DNA of 64,000 nucleotides, taken from positions 40,994-104,993 of the IMG/VR virus record IMGVR_UViG_3300032213_001531. One strand, written 5' to 3'. This document shows positions 26,680-35,084 of the stretch, piece by piece. Within the stretch, counting starts at the first letter, position 1, and each line of letters starts with the position of its first letter. The position numbers were made by a program, and so were the translations under genes. Below the pieces are notes generated by a model. The model was not told where the DNA came from. It worked only from the letters and a program-made list of their open reading frames with translations, and did no database searches. Source of the DNA: a virus.

Positions 26680-27831
26680 TTATGCATCTGCTGCAGCATC
26701 AGCGTATGCGATAGCATCTTGCTCTTCCCATGTAATACCGAAGCGAACGAAGACTGTGTATTCTACAGTATCCTTCTTTGGCTTGTATTCACGGTTAACA
26801 GTGATATCACGCTGGAAGCCCCATACACGGTTCTGTGGGAATGTTAAATCAACATATCCTGCAGGGTAGTAAGGAACTTCTTGTACGTCAACTCCGAGAA
26901 CACGTGTTGTACGTGCTCCACCGAATGTCTGTGCTCCACCATCAAGGTATGCTTGACGATTAATTGGAGTTCCGCCAGCCCGTGAAGCAAATGCTTCAGC
27001 AACTGCGTCTGCTAGAGTACCGTTATTCTTAACGATTCCCTGGAATGCATCTGTACCAGCATAGAACTTCAAGTTAGACTTGATAGCACGATACTTACGT
27101 GGCATTGCTGTGATGATATTTTGCATTACTTCTGTTGTCCAAGCGTTATTAGCGACTGTTACAACTGATTCGTGAGCGTCATATCCTGCTCTAACTTGGT
27201 GAACGAAACCGTCCATAATTCCAAGGAATGCTCCATCTCCACTAAGACCTGTACCATTAATAGCAAGATCTTCAATGTCATTACCAAATGCGTTTGTCAT
27301 AAGACGAACGATATGATCTTCTAGTGCTGCACCTTCGATGTTATCTTCTAGTGCTTCTGATGTTACTTCCCAGTCAAGACGAATCTTCTTTGTAGTTAAT
27401 TCAACCTTTGAGAATGTTGCACCAGCATTTGTGTAATCACCAAGTGATTGTGCTGCTGCACGGATTACACGCTCTCCGACGTTTACCTTTTCGAGTTCCA
27501 TTGTATTGGCTCTCATAGTAACACGACGGCCATCTTGGGCGAGAGTGGTAGCATCCCACACGTAGTCAATAAAACGACGTGCTTGCTCTGGGCGTAGGAT
27601 ACCTGATCCAGCCTCACCTGAAGGATTTACTGCGTTTGGACCAGATGATGTACCTAATTGTGCTGATGGGATATTTCCCAACACGCCACCGTCAGTGTAG
27701 TTACCTGGTACGTTAACTGCTGCATCTGAACCTGATGCAAATGCTCCTTGACCCTGGTAGAGTCCTGGTGCTGTTCCGCCAATGTTACCTGAAGTACCTG
27801 GCTGGTTCTTTTCTATATTTTGTTCCGACAT
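26680..27831 (-). CDS. major capsid protein, HK97 fold
   Basis: 383 aa. The first 75 residues are a Gly/Asn-rich flexible arm. Residues 80-380 contain typical HK97-fold features: a long helix and P-loop-like segment (QARRFIDYVWDATTLAQDGRRVTMRANTMELEKV), the strand VELTTKKIRLDWEVTSEALEDN, a helix EDHIVRLMTNAFGNDIEDLAINGTG, and a final strand (VYTVFVRFGITWE-like region). It follows the protease/scaffold gene, as expected, and has a near-perfect AGGAGGTGA ribosome site. Confidence 0.92.
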   Translation of the reverse strand: MSEQNIEKNQPGTSGNIGGTAPGLYQGQGAFASGSDAAVNVPGNYTDGGVLGNIPSAQLGTSSGPNAVNPSGEAGSGILRPEQARRFIDYVWDATTLAQDGRRVTMRANTMELEKVNVGERVIRAAAQSLGDYTNAGATFSKVELTTKKIRLDWEVTSEALEDNIEGAALEDHIVRLMTNAFGNDIEDLAINGTGLSGDGAFLGIMDGFVHQVRAGYDAHESVVTVANNAWTTEVMQNIITAMPRKYRAIKSNLKFYAGTDAFQGIVKNNGTLADAVAEAFASRAGGTPINRQAYLDGGAQTFGGARTTRVLGVDVQEVPYYPAGYVDLTFPQNRVWGFQRDITVNREYKPKKDTVEYTVFVRFGITWEEQDAIAYADAAADA

Positions 27832-27854
27832 ATTGTCACCTCCTGTGATTTTTT

Positions 27855-28499
27855 CTAAATGAATAGATCGGCTGTTTTGAGGAAACTACCGCCCCATAGG
27901 GATTTTTCAACCGTTTCAGATTGATTCTGTACTATCTCGCCGAGATCGCCAGACTTTCGGAAAGCCGTGTCTGCTTCTACAGCATCTACTCGCTTACCAA
28001 ATTCATTAAATACATTTGAGGCTGTTGCAATATCTTTTGCTACTGCTTCAAATGAGCTTTTTACTTCGTCAACATCAACCTTTGAAGACTTAAGAAGTTC
28101 TACTTCTGCTTGTAAAGATTTAACTGTTGATACTAGATCGCTAAAGGCTGATGTAAGAGTGTTCTTGATTTCAGCAAGAGACTCAACAATTACTTCATCT
28201 GACTTAGCTGCCATAGGCTTTTTGGCCTCGGCATCTTCGTCTACTGGAGTTTCAGCAGCAGCCATAGCAGCAGATTCTTCTTCGTCAGTCATTGGCTTTG
28301 CAGCCTTTTCTGTTGAGTCTTTTGAATCTTCTGCAGCAGATTCTTCATCAGACATAGGCTTCTTATCAGCCTTTTCTGTTGCTTCTTCTACTGGTGTTAC
28401 TTCTACTGCATCTGCCTCTGGAGCGACCTCTACTGCTTCAACTGTAGCTTCTGATTTTGATACAATCTCATCTGCTACATTTTTTGTTGTTTTTGCCAT
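27855..28499 (-). CDS. nested scaffold protein from internal start
   Basis: An in-frame ATG at 28499 (MAKTTKNVADEIV) inside the protease gene has its own AAGGAGG site eight bases upstream. It would give a 214-aa protein with an acidic, Ala/Glu-rich, helical sequence and a C-terminal coiled coil (SLAEIKNTLTSAFSDLVSTVKSLQAEVELLKSS), typical of HK97-type scaffolds that shape the procapsid. Lambda C/Nu3 uses the same arrangement, in which a protease-scaffold fusion shares its C-terminus with a shorter scaffold. Confidence 0.7.
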   Translation of the reverse strand: MAKTTKNVADEIVSKSEATVEAVEVAPEADAVEVTPVEEATEKADKKPMSDEESAAEDSKDSTEKAAKPMTDEEESAAMAAAETPVDEDAEAKKPMAAKSDEVIVESLAEIKNTLTSAFSDLVSTVKSLQAEVELLKSSKVDVDEVKSSFEAVAKDIATASNVFNEFGKRVDAVEADTAFRKSGDLGEIVQNQSETVEKSLWGGSFLKTADLFI

Positions 28500-29255
28500 A
28501 GGATTTGCCTCCTTGTTAATCTTAGAAGTATTAATGCCTTTAGCACTATCAACTAAGAACTTTATCATATTTGTTTTTTCATTATCCGTTTTTTCAACGA
28601 AACCTATATTAGTCATTTCATTACCATTTACTGGGCTAAGCTCAGACTCATTTTCTGAAACCATTACGAGTCCAGATTCTTTATCCCAAAATACATTCTC
28701 AAGCAATGTCTCATCTGCTTTAATAATATCTACACCATCTACTTTTTCAACAGATACAATGTTTGCAAACTGATTAGCAGGGGAATCAACAAGACTCAAC
28801 TCTACCAAATCATATTCCTTAATAACACGGATTGACTTATCTGATTTTTCATCATAAGCATCATCCCATTTATTCATTTTTCCGCCAATTGAAAAGCCAG
28901 TAAGGGTTCCGTCAAGAACTTTTTCCCAAGTATCTTGTGCACCCTTTGAAACATAAGCGGACACAAAAACACCTTTATAAAACTTCTTTGATGCTGGATC
29001 AAAATATTTATCTTCTTTAAAATCTACCATTTTACCTACTGCTACGGGCTGATGCATTTCTCTAATGTTCCCACGGAACTTTGCAAATGCTTCCATTGAT
29101 GCTTCTGCTGTAACAATATCATCTTGTTTATCAAGGTTATCTAGTGAAGCAAAACCAGAAACAATTCTTCGCTCTTTGTCTACTTTGGTAAGTGGCATTG
29201 AGAGACGAACATTTTCCCCATCGGTATCCCAATGAGCTTTTGATATACTATTCAC
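27855..29255 (-). CDS. prohead protease fused to scaffold
   Basis: 466 aa, GTG start at 29255, six bases after a TATAAT box and so probably leaderless. Residues 1-175 form an S78-type prohead protease: His68 in REMHQP, Ser122 in TGFSIGGK and an acidic VELSLVDSP (about 151-159), which together fit the catalytic Ser/His/acid pattern. Residues 253-466 are the scaffold part, with long Glu/Ala/Lys runs and a coiled coil. The protease would cleave scaffold and the capsid arm during maturation. Confidence 0.88.
   Translation of the reverse strand: MNSISKAHWDTDGENVRLSMPLTKVDKERRIVSGFASLDNLDKQDDIVTAEASMEAFAKFRGNIREMHQPVAVGKMVDFKEDKYFDPASKKFYKGVFVSAYVSKGAQDTWEKVLDGTLTGFSIGGKMNKWDDAYDEKSDKSIRVIKEYDLVELSLVDSPANQFANIVSVEKVDGVDIIKADETLLENVFWDKESGLVMVSENESELSPVNGNEMTNIGFVEKTDNEKTNMIKFLVDSAKGINTSKINKEANPMAKTTKNVADEIVSKSEATVEAVEVAPEADAVEVTPVEEATEKADKKPMSDEESAAEDSKDSTEKAAKPMTDEEESAAMAAAETPVDEDAEAKKPMAAKSDEVIVESLAEIKNTLTSAFSDLVSTVKSLQAEVELLKSSKVDVDEVKSSFEAVAKDIATASNVFNEFGKRVDAVEADTAFRKSGDLGEIVQNQSETVEKSLWGGSFLKTADLFI
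28507..28514 (-). promoter_or_regulatory. internal ribosome site for nested scaffold
   Basis: AAGGAGGC on the minus strand, eight bases upstream of the in-frame ATG at 28499. It sits at the boundary between the protease linker and the scaffold domain, which makes a functional internal start likely. Confidence 0.65.
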
Positions 29256-29261
29256 TATTAT

Positions 29262-29267
29262 ATTATA
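29262..29267 (-). promoter_or_regulatory. -10 box, leaderless GTG start of protease gene
   Basis: TATAAT on the minus strand, six bases from the GTG at 29255. The only purine-rich site (AAAGGGA) is about 16 bases away, too far for normal initiation. Confidence 0.45.
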
Positions 29268-29300
29268 ATCCCTTTTTATTCGTTTATTTAAAAACTATGC

Positions 29301-30917
29301 TTATTCATCAAATTTGCGGCCTTCGCCTTTTGGATTTCTTCCAGCAACAGTAGATGAGCTATCAGAATTGTTATTTGTTCTTTGACTATCCCTTGCTCTA
29401 TTAGCAGTAGCATCTGCTGCCTGTTCTGGCTTCATCTCTAAAGGTTCATCCCCGCCATCTCTTTGAGGCATACCTAAAATTGTACGAGCCTCATTTGGAA
29501 CCATGATTTGAGCCTTAACATATCTTTCAAGAATTTGAGATTGTGTAATTTCATCAGTCAAGGTAAGCTCGTTAAACTTAAAATCCAAGATGTCTGTCTT
29601 TTCACGAATTACTTTACTAATCATTTTATTCAATTTATCTTGTGCTGGTCTGGCTACCTGCTCTTTAAAAGTTCTATCTTGTGCTAATGCTGCTGCAATT
29701 GCCGATGCATCACTACCGCCTAGCTTAGACAAAGGAACTTGATGTGCTACTAAAATATCATCACGGTTTTGTTTACGATACTTTTCAAAAGATCCTTCTT
29801 GAACACCATTTTCAATTGGCTCCATCTTAAACTCAACCTTATTGGTATCAGAATCTCCTGGTAGTGGAATGTAGAGAGTTCTATGAGATTGCCCCTTAAG
29901 TCCAGTCTGAAGGAATCTAAACATTTTATCTTCTGCTTCTGAGGAAAGCTTGGCACCTTTAAGGGTTACGACATATCTTGGAACAGCTTTATTTTGGAAA
30001 TAGTCAATATTGTACTGAGAGGCAAGGCTATCACCATACAAAGAGTTGATTGCTGAAATAATATCTGGAACACCATAAAAAGTGTTTAGTGGTGAGTATT
30101 GTTTAAAATGTATAATCTCATTTGGTCGTGCATCTGTCCCTAGTGGATTTGGATTAGTTGCTCCAAAGTTACGGAAATAAACAACCTTGTTTCCAATAAC
30201 TTGAACAAAGCCGTCACGAAGTCTGCGGACTCTAACTGTAGTAGATGGGATATGTCCAACGTATCCTATTTCTCCTTTTAGCGTTCTTCCGACTTCAAGA
30301 TACCCATTACCAGTTGCTTGAAGATCTGTATAAACTTTTTCCATTGAAGCAGTAAAAGAGTCATCGCTATTTAAACTTTCTAGCCAGTCTCTAACTTCAA
30401 TCTTTGCTCTTTCAATTCTTTTTCTTGCACGATCTACTGACGTAGCATCTGTAGAAGACTCTAGCTTTAGCATTGTTCTTGGAGATACCTCAAAGTCATA
30501 GCCTAGTCCAACTATATTTTCTACCTTAGCGTCAATAGCAGCATGATTAGCAAATGAGGTATCATAAAAATTAGCAAGTTCGTATAAATTCCAAGGCGGT
30601 GTAATAACATCAAATAAACCATATCCATTGCGATAAATAAGTCCAGGGTTAATTTCTTTTGATTGTGCTCCATCAATACCAGAACTAACAGCACGAGCTG
30701 AATCAATATATCCTTGGGATGCGTCAACCTTGCTTACATCTGTACCTAGTGATTTAACTACACGAGAAGCACGACGTTTAAAATTATTGTCCAATCCGTT
30801 AAGATTTTTTAAATCATCCCAGGATTTATTAAATGGGTCTTGTTTGTCAAAGGTATCATCGGCTTCAATTGTTTTATCAATTCTTGCTCCAATGACATAA
30901 TCGCTTTGATCTGACAT
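29301..30917 (-). CDS. portal protein
   Basis: 538 aa, in the size range of siphophage portals, which form the 12-subunit DNA channel at the capsid vertex. Supporting features: the ring-like core with PWNLYELANFYDTSFANHAAIDAKVENIVGLGYDFEV (about 100-135), the clip/stem segment LRDGFVQVIGNKVVYFRNFG, and VAHQVPLSKLGGSDASAIAAALAQDRTFKEQVARP near 400. It is followed by the protease and capsid genes. The C-terminal 60 residues are an unstructured Asp/Asn/Ser-rich tail. Confidence 0.88.
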   Translation of the reverse strand: MSDQSDYVIGARIDKTIEADDTFDKQDPFNKSWDDLKNLNGLDNNFKRRASRVVKSLGTDVSKVDASQGYIDSARAVSSGIDGAQSKEINPGLIYRNGYGLFDVITPPWNLYELANFYDTSFANHAAIDAKVENIVGLGYDFEVSPRTMLKLESSTDATSVDRARKRIERAKIEVRDWLESLNSDDSFTASMEKVYTDLQATGNGYLEVGRTLKGEIGYVGHIPSTTVRVRRLRDGFVQVIGNKVVYFRNFGATNPNPLGTDARPNEIIHFKQYSPLNTFYGVPDIISAINSLYGDSLASQYNIDYFQNKAVPRYVVTLKGAKLSSEAEDKMFRFLQTGLKGQSHRTLYIPLPGDSDTNKVEFKMEPIENGVQEGSFEKYRKQNRDDILVAHQVPLSKLGGSDASAIAAALAQDRTFKEQVARPAQDKLNKMISKVIREKTDILDFKFNELTLTDEITQSQILERYVKAQIMVPNEARTILGMPQRDGGDEPLEMKPEQAADATANRARDSQRTNNNSDSSSTVAGRNPKGEGRKFDE

Positions 30918-31321
30918 TATTCATCACTTCCATACTTGGCAATTGTATCTTTAGCTGCTTGAACAGCGCCAAGATCATTAAGAGAAGGAATTAGGCCTGC
31001 TGCCATTCTTTCTTTTTGCTCTGAATATTCTTCTTCTGAAATTCTTGTAAGCCCTGGAACAAAAACACAAGTACCGTCACCTTCATCACCATAATGCTTT
31101 GCAGCATCCTTAAGTTTTGATATCTGCATAATGTCACCCTTCATAGATTCAATGTTTAAGACAGAACCATTTCCATCTGTAAACCATTTTCCATTGGCTT
31201 TTTTGTAGACATACAAGCCCCAGTCATAATGCTTTTCAATAATCTTGGCACGGGATTCTCCCACCTGCCCTTTCATTTTAGGTAAGGCTTTACGCTTTTT
31301 GTTTGGATTTTCCATATTCAT
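30917..31321 (-). CDS. hypothetical protein upstream of portal
   Basis: 134 aa from the ATG at 31321. ATGs at 31327 and 31315 are also in frame; I chose 31321 because it is seven bases from a TATACT box, the spacing seen at other leaderless starts here. The protein is basic at the start (NKKRKALPKMKGQVGESRAKII) and has an alpha/beta body (YDWGLYVYKKANGKWFTDGNG). I do not recognise a family with known function. Its position next to the portal suggests a packaging or head role. Confidence 0.7.
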   Translation of the reverse strand: MNMENPNKKRKALPKMKGQVGESRAKIIEKHYDWGLYVYKKANGKWFTDGNGSVLNIESMKGDIMQISKLKDAAKHYGDEGDGTCVFVPGLTRISEEEYSEQKERMAAGLIPSLNDLGAVQAAKDTIAKYGSDE

Positions 31322-31328
31322 AACCATA

Positions 31329-31334
31329 AGTATA
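31329..31334 (-). promoter_or_regulatory. -10 box before 134-aa gene
   Basis: TATACT preceded by TGG on the minus strand, seven bases from the ATG at 31321 and with no ribosome site. Confidence 0.4.
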
Positions 31335-31339
31335 CCATA

Positions 31340-34300
31340 TTAGATAGCGTTTTGAGTGTTACTTGTCCACAAAACATCTTGATAGAATAGGTATTGGTAA
31401 GACCCAAACTTTAAAACCTTATCTGGACCATCTCCTACAATAATTTTATTGGTTCCTGTGTAAATCTTATAAATAATTGATGGATCTACCCCATAATAAC
31501 TGCTAGAGGCAAGAATCAAAACATTGTTCCAAGTAACACTTGGTGAATCCCAGTAATTCCAGTCAAGCTCAGTAGATATGTCTGTCTTAACTTTAAACCA
31601 CGGTCTGTTTACTACCTTTTGCTTTTCTTGTAAATTTGTTGATTGATAATAAGAAATAGTATTAGTTAAAATTGGGCCAGTTATTTTAATTGATCCAACG
31701 ATATTTGAAAAATTGAGAGCATTTGTAAATGAAAGACCTAAGAACCCCCAGTCCTTGGTAGTAATTATAGGCTCTTTAACAACTTTACCATTCCAGTAAA
31801 ATCCAATATCATTTGAAAGCTGACCACTATTTGCATCAATGGCATAAAGTTTTGCTCTTCTGCCTTGTGGATCATTAGCAACCATGTAAATCTTAATTAC
31901 TTTATCCCTTGACTCAATCTCAAATATTTCTGTTGCTGCAAATGGAAAAAAGTCTTGAGTATATCTAATTGCTGCCTGGATTGCAATAACCTTAAACGAG
32001 TTTACTGCATTTTGATTTATTGGAATTGATATGCCACGATTTATAAGTGAATCATGGGTTCCCTTAATCTCAATACCGCTATGCCTTGTTGTGTAAAGAT
32101 ATGGAGAGCTTCCCTTATATATAGTAAATGGGTTTGCACCTTTATAGTCATAATAGATGCCTGTTTTTTTGTATGGATAAATAGACGTTCCAAACCTTGT
32201 GCCAATAGGATTTGGAGATACATCATTGAAGGCTTGAGAACAAATTTGCAAACTCTTAATATTAACTTTATTTTTTAAAGAAGATTTAACAGTAAAATCA
32301 ACGTGTGTAACTACAGCAATATCCAAAATATCCGAAGTTTTTGGAGGATACAAAATTGTGTTATTAACTACTTCATATTTTGTGTTTATCCAATTAATCC
32401 CTGGTTCAATAACTCCTTCTTTGGGAGCCAGCTCAGAATAGGTAAAAAATTCATCGATTGCATTTGCTCCAGAAGATAGGTACTCAAAAGATATATGAGT
32501 CTTTACCATTGATTTAGATGTATCATATTTATAGTTTTTAATTGACTTGTTTTGCAAATCTGAGTAATCGTTATAGCCTGTATACAGCTGATTGTCTAAA
32601 GACTCATAGGTTCTTTGTACTGGAATCGCATATTGTTCTTTAAGCTCTTGATATGTCCAAGTACCAGAAGACTGCTCTTCAACAAACTTTGAGGGTTCTG
32701 GATAGTTGATATTAAATTGCAAGAAATCTAAGTCGTAATAGAAATCGTTCTTTGCATCTTTTACATATTGAGCAAAATAAGAAAGCGGAACATAGTCTTT
32801 CCAAGAACCGTTAATGTCAATATCTAAACTGTATTCACCAAAGTATACAACTGGGGATAGCGTATAGCTTGCTGTGTGGTTAATAAGCATATATGTTGAA
32901 AATCCTGAAGGACTACCGCCATCCAATAAAAATTGCCAATAGGATGCTTGATTTCCAAAGTAAGTTTCTCCAGCATCGTAATCTACAAGGCTTCCATATA
33001 AATTAAAAACATTTTCATAATTTACTGGAACACCAATATCGTTAAAAAAATCTTTGATTTGCTGATAGTTTTTATTATTAGAAAATCCTACATTATAGAT
33101 ATTTCCATTAAAAGTATTCTCTAGTTCTTTTTTGCCACCAACATAAAATCTTAAACTACCACGATTTCCAAAAAATGAGGATACATTTCCACCAAAATTA
33201 CTTACAAAAGAATCTATATGAATTCCAGAAACAAATGTCTCTCCTGTTGAATATCCATATGATTCATATATTGTTTGTAGGACTCCATTATAATTTAGAT
33301 TATAGGAAATAGTACTACCATTTAAAGAAATTTCAAAATAATCATTTGAGTCTGCAGAGTCAATATAAATAAGAGTTTCATTGGTTGCTGGTGACTTGGA
33401 TTTAAATATTCCATAAAAACACTTAATTTCTTCTTGTAAGAAGCTTAAATTATTAAATAAAAGATATCCCTCGGAATAATCCCAAGAGTCTAGACCTCCA
33501 GGATATAAAGAAAAGAATAGATCAGACTCATTTTGACTAGATGCATTATCTGAATAAAAATCTTGCTCAGTTTTATTACTTATAACAATATCAGGAAGAA
33601 AGTATTCAGGAGTTGACAAAATTCCATTATTAGTTGTAAGATTGTCTACAGATCCCTGATTCCAATTAACCATATTAGGATAAGAGTGATTGTTTGTATA
33701 ATCTGCAAAAGGATAGTCAATAAAAACAGATGTTCCGCTATAGGACTGGTTTATTCCTTCTGGAAACTCAACGCCTTGGCCATACACAAATCTTCTTGTT
33801 GCAACAATAGAAGAAACTCTATAAGGATAAACTGCAATACAGTCAACTTGAAAAGGATAAACATCCTCATAAGACCAAAAAGCAAGCCAATCATTGCTTA
33901 GTCCTTCTGAAGAAATTTCTGGAAATTCTAGATCTGTAGTTAAATATGTTAAAGAAATTACCTCTTCTCCATTAACCAACAAGGAAGAACTGTTTTCTGA
34001 AACAGTTATATGGATTAACATAGGTCTGTCCCATTCACCAACAAAGTAAGACCCAATGCTTGATCCTATTTTAAGGATAAGAAAGGATCCATTAACCCAT
34101 AAACCATTATCCCCCCTAAGATTTCCAAATATCTTTTTAGGTTCTGTACAATCTACAGCTACCTTTAACCACATCTCAAAAGTGTAGTTTTTATATTGAC
34201 CAATTTTATTTAAAAAGCCTTTTCCTGGAACTATTAAAGAAGGACTGCCATTGGAGCTTGGAGACATGGCCGTAACATTAGAGGATCCGTAAACAATTGG

Positions 34301-35053
34301 AAGTCCCGAATTTTTAGATAAAAGTGTTTCATTCTCTGTTAAGTAATAGCCAAACTCTTCTTCTAATCCATAAGAATATGCTTTTATTCCTTTTGTTGTA
34401 GATGAAAAAATTCCAGTTGGCAAAGTTTGAGGACTTATGCCCAAAGAATATGACTGAAACTCTTCACTCCATTGCCCAACAGTAACTCCATTAATTAAAA
34501 ACAAATAGTCTTCTGCAGACAAAGATCCAGACAAATAGTTTATCTTAACAACAATTCTAACCGTTGCACTTTCTGGAAGAACGCTAAAAGTTTCAGAAAC
34601 AAAAAACCATTGATCTGTTAATGAGATATCAAAACTTTTTAAATGTTGTACAGTAGAAGAGGTTGTTGTATCGTAATACTCATATCCAATTTCAACACTA
34701 TTTATATATTGACTTAAAGAATATAGACAGGCTCCTACAGAAAATGTTGACAGATCAGAACTAAAGTCATTAAAGTTTAATATATCATCACTTATTGCAA
34801 CTATCTGCTCTATAGGATTAGAAGGGACATCAGCAGAAAATAAACCAACATAGCTTTCAGGAAATGGTTGATCGTTTACTGGGTAATCAAAGTTAAATGA
34901 CTCTGAAAAACCATTAGTTATTGTCCAGTTTGATAGATTTCTTTGAGATTCAGTGATTAAAGATATGTAGTCAACCTTGTCATCCAATGCCCACAAAGCC
35001 AATGGATGTTCCGCAAAAATCTTTTCAGCATATAAGTTAGATGGGTTAGTCAT
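31340..35053 (-). CDS. large LamG-like virion protein
   Basis: 1237 aa. The beginning (AEKIFAEHPLALWALDD) is the standard opening of actinophage LamG/concanavalin-type structural proteins. Several beta-sandwich units follow (for example NYTFEMWLKVAVDCTEPKKIFGNL at about 290, LEFPEISSEGLSNDWLAFWSYEDVYPFQVDCIAVYP at about 380). LamG modules bind glycans, so the product is probably a head or tail surface protein that contacts host carbohydrate. A gene of this type between ribonucleotide reductase and portal is unusual. It has an AGGAGA ribosome site. Confidence 0.75.
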   Translation of the reverse strand: MTNPSNLYAEKIFAEHPLALWALDDKVDYISLITESQRNLSNWTITNGFSESFNFDYPVNDQPFPESYVGLFSADVPSNPIEQIVAISDDILNFNDFSSDLSTFSVGACLYSLSQYINSVEIGYEYYDTTTSSTVQHLKSFDISLTDQWFFVSETFSVLPESATVRIVVKINYLSGSLSAEDYLFLINGVTVGQWSEEFQSYSLGISPQTLPTGIFSSTTKGIKAYSYGLEEEFGYYLTENETLLSKNSGLPIVYGSSNVTAMSPSSNGSPSLIVPGKGFLNKIGQYKNYTFEMWLKVAVDCTEPKKIFGNLRGDNGLWVNGSFLILKIGSSIGSYFVGEWDRPMLIHITVSENSSSLLVNGEEVISLTYLTTDLEFPEISSEGLSNDWLAFWSYEDVYPFQVDCIAVYPYRVSSIVATRRFVYGQGVEFPEGINQSYSGTSVFIDYPFADYTNNHSYPNMVNWNQGSVDNLTTNNGILSTPEYFLPDIVISNKTEQDFYSDNASSQNESDLFFSLYPGGLDSWDYSEGYLLFNNLSFLQEEIKCFYGIFKSKSPATNETLIYIDSADSNDYFEISLNGSTISYNLNYNGVLQTIYESYGYSTGETFVSGIHIDSFVSNFGGNVSSFFGNRGSLRFYVGGKKELENTFNGNIYNVGFSNNKNYQQIKDFFNDIGVPVNYENVFNLYGSLVDYDAGETYFGNQASYWQFLLDGGSPSGFSTYMLINHTASYTLSPVVYFGEYSLDIDINGSWKDYVPLSYFAQYVKDAKNDFYYDLDFLQFNINYPEPSKFVEEQSSGTWTYQELKEQYAIPVQRTYESLDNQLYTGYNDYSDLQNKSIKNYKYDTSKSMVKTHISFEYLSSGANAIDEFFTYSELAPKEGVIEPGINWINTKYEVVNNTILYPPKTSDILDIAVVTHVDFTVKSSLKNKVNIKSLQICSQAFNDVSPNPIGTRFGTSIYPYKKTGIYYDYKGANPFTIYKGSSPYLYTTRHSGIEIKGTHDSLINRGISIPINQNAVNSFKVIAIQAAIRYTQDFFPFAATEIFEIESRDKVIKIYMVANDPQGRRAKLYAIDANSGQLSNDIGFYWNGKVVKEPIITTKDWGFLGLSFTNALNFSNIVGSIKITGPILTNTISYYQSTNLQEKQKVVNRPWFKVKTDISTELDWNYWDSPSVTWNNVLILASSSYYGVDPSIIYKIYTGTNKIIVGDGPDKVLKFGSYQYLFYQDVLWTSNTQNAI

Positions 35054-35084
35054 AGTTCTCCTAACCTATTTTACCACAGAAGCC

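Noticed and set aside
27967-28773. 268-aa plus-strand frame opposite the protease/scaffold gene
   Set aside because: Ser/Thr/Ala-rich shadow of the Glu/Ala-rich scaffold; there is no ribosome site and the minus-strand gene has protease residues.
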